DNA from: an archaeon
GTDB taxonomy: Archaea > Nanobdellota > Nanobdellia > SCGC-AAA011-G17 > GW2011-AR17
NCBI GenBank assembly: GCA_023245975.1
Contig: JAHFJF010000009.1
Coordinates: forward strand, 1-15,898
Reading direction: 5' to 3'
Length of the DNA stretch: 15,898 nt
The notes beneath the pieces were generated by a model, which did no database searches, was not told where the DNA came from, and saw nothing but the letters and a program-made list of their open reading frames with translations. A program made the translations under genes and the position numbers. Positions 15,695 through 15,898 of the stretch are shown piece after piece. How positions within the stretch are numbered: position 1 is the stretch's first letter; every line of letters starts with the position of its first letter.

Positions 15695-15898
15695 TTATAC
15701 GTCAAGATTCTTAGCGAACTTTGCATTCTCGAATATGAAATTCTTTCTAGGCTCTACCTCTTCACCCATAAGCAAAGTAAACATCTGGTCGGCAGCAACC
15801 GCATCATCCACATTAATCTGTTTCATAATCCTATCCACTGGATTCATCGTGGTATCGAACAATTGCTCTGCATTCATTTCACCCAAACCCTTGAACCT
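15695..15898 (-). CDS. gyrB: DNA gyrase subunit B, C-terminal 67 codons only
   Basis: The frame enters at the window edge and ends at a TAA at 15697-15695. It opens with [13 protein letters not shown], the highly conserved end of the TOPRIM domain in type II topoisomerase B subunits. It then has [28 protein letters not shown] segments in the usual order, and the typical terminal N-L-D-V. The ATP-binding and most TOPRIM sequence lie outside the window. It is the upstream gene of a gyrB-gyrA pair, 3 nt from gyrA. The edge sequence is in frame, so nothing suggests a broken gene. Confidence 0.93.
   Translation of the reverse strand, partial: RFKGLGEMNAEQLFDTTMNPVDRIMKQINVDDAVAADQMFTLLMGEEVEPRKNFIFENAKFAKNLDV

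Noticed and set aside
15695..15886. A separate 63-residue gene starting at 15886
   Set aside because: The apparent start is a TTG codon inside the conserved R-F-K-G-L-G-E-M-N motif; the frame continues to the window edge as gyrB.

Overview
The window looks archaeal and most resembles a small-genome DPANN lineage (Woesearchaeota-like); the placement is an inference from gene content and style, not a database result. The evidence is a DUF357 protein (an archaea-specific family), an archaeal-type UMP kinase, archaeal TATA boxes lying about 27 nt upstream of start codons with no leader, very tight gene packing and an AT-rich composition. Several genes are of bacterial type (mutS1, mutL, gyrA/gyrB), which is common in archaea that acquired gyrase and MutSL mismatch repair by transfer.

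Layout. 1-691: 3'-truncated gene for a protein with a membrane hairpin (minus strand). 756-2654: two tandem calcineurin-like metallophosphoesterase paralogues (minus); the upstream copy has all metal-ligand motifs, while the downstream copy has lost four of the five motif histidines. 2655-2915: promoter region with a short ATG-less open frame. 2916-3527: Cys-rich membrane protein whose TATA box sits in the last codons of tmk. 3550-4242: thymidylate kinase (minus), divergent from a DUF357 gene (4301-4582, plus) across one palindromic TATA box. 4585-9367: a three-gene operon read on the minus strand, mutS, mutL, then an uncharacterised 184-residue protein, joined by a 4-nt overlap and a 2-nt gap. 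9474-10730: an Ham1/RdgB-type NTP pyrophosphatase and pyrH (plus). 10892-13273: a large predicted lipoprotein with an HExxH zincin motif, behind a roughly 97-nt leader. 13265-15898: gyrA complete and the last 67 codons of gyrB (minus); gyrA overlaps the end of the lipoprotein gene tail to tail by 9 nt.

The genes share a theme of nucleotide supply and genome integrity: UMP and dTMP synthesis (PyrH, Tmk), removal of damaged purine NTPs (RdgB), mismatch repair (MutS, MutL) and supercoiling (GyrA, GyrB). RdgB is transcribed divergently from mutS.

Two start modes can be seen. Genes heading their own short units have a TATA box centred 26-31 nt from the ATG (leaderless). Downstream operon genes, mutS and the lipoprotein have Shine-Dalgarno-like sequences. 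I saw no tRNA, rRNA, CRISPR array, insertion sequence or long repeat. The best candidates for undescribed biology are the live/dead phosphoesterase pair, the third gene of the mutSL operon and the zincin-like lipoprotein.
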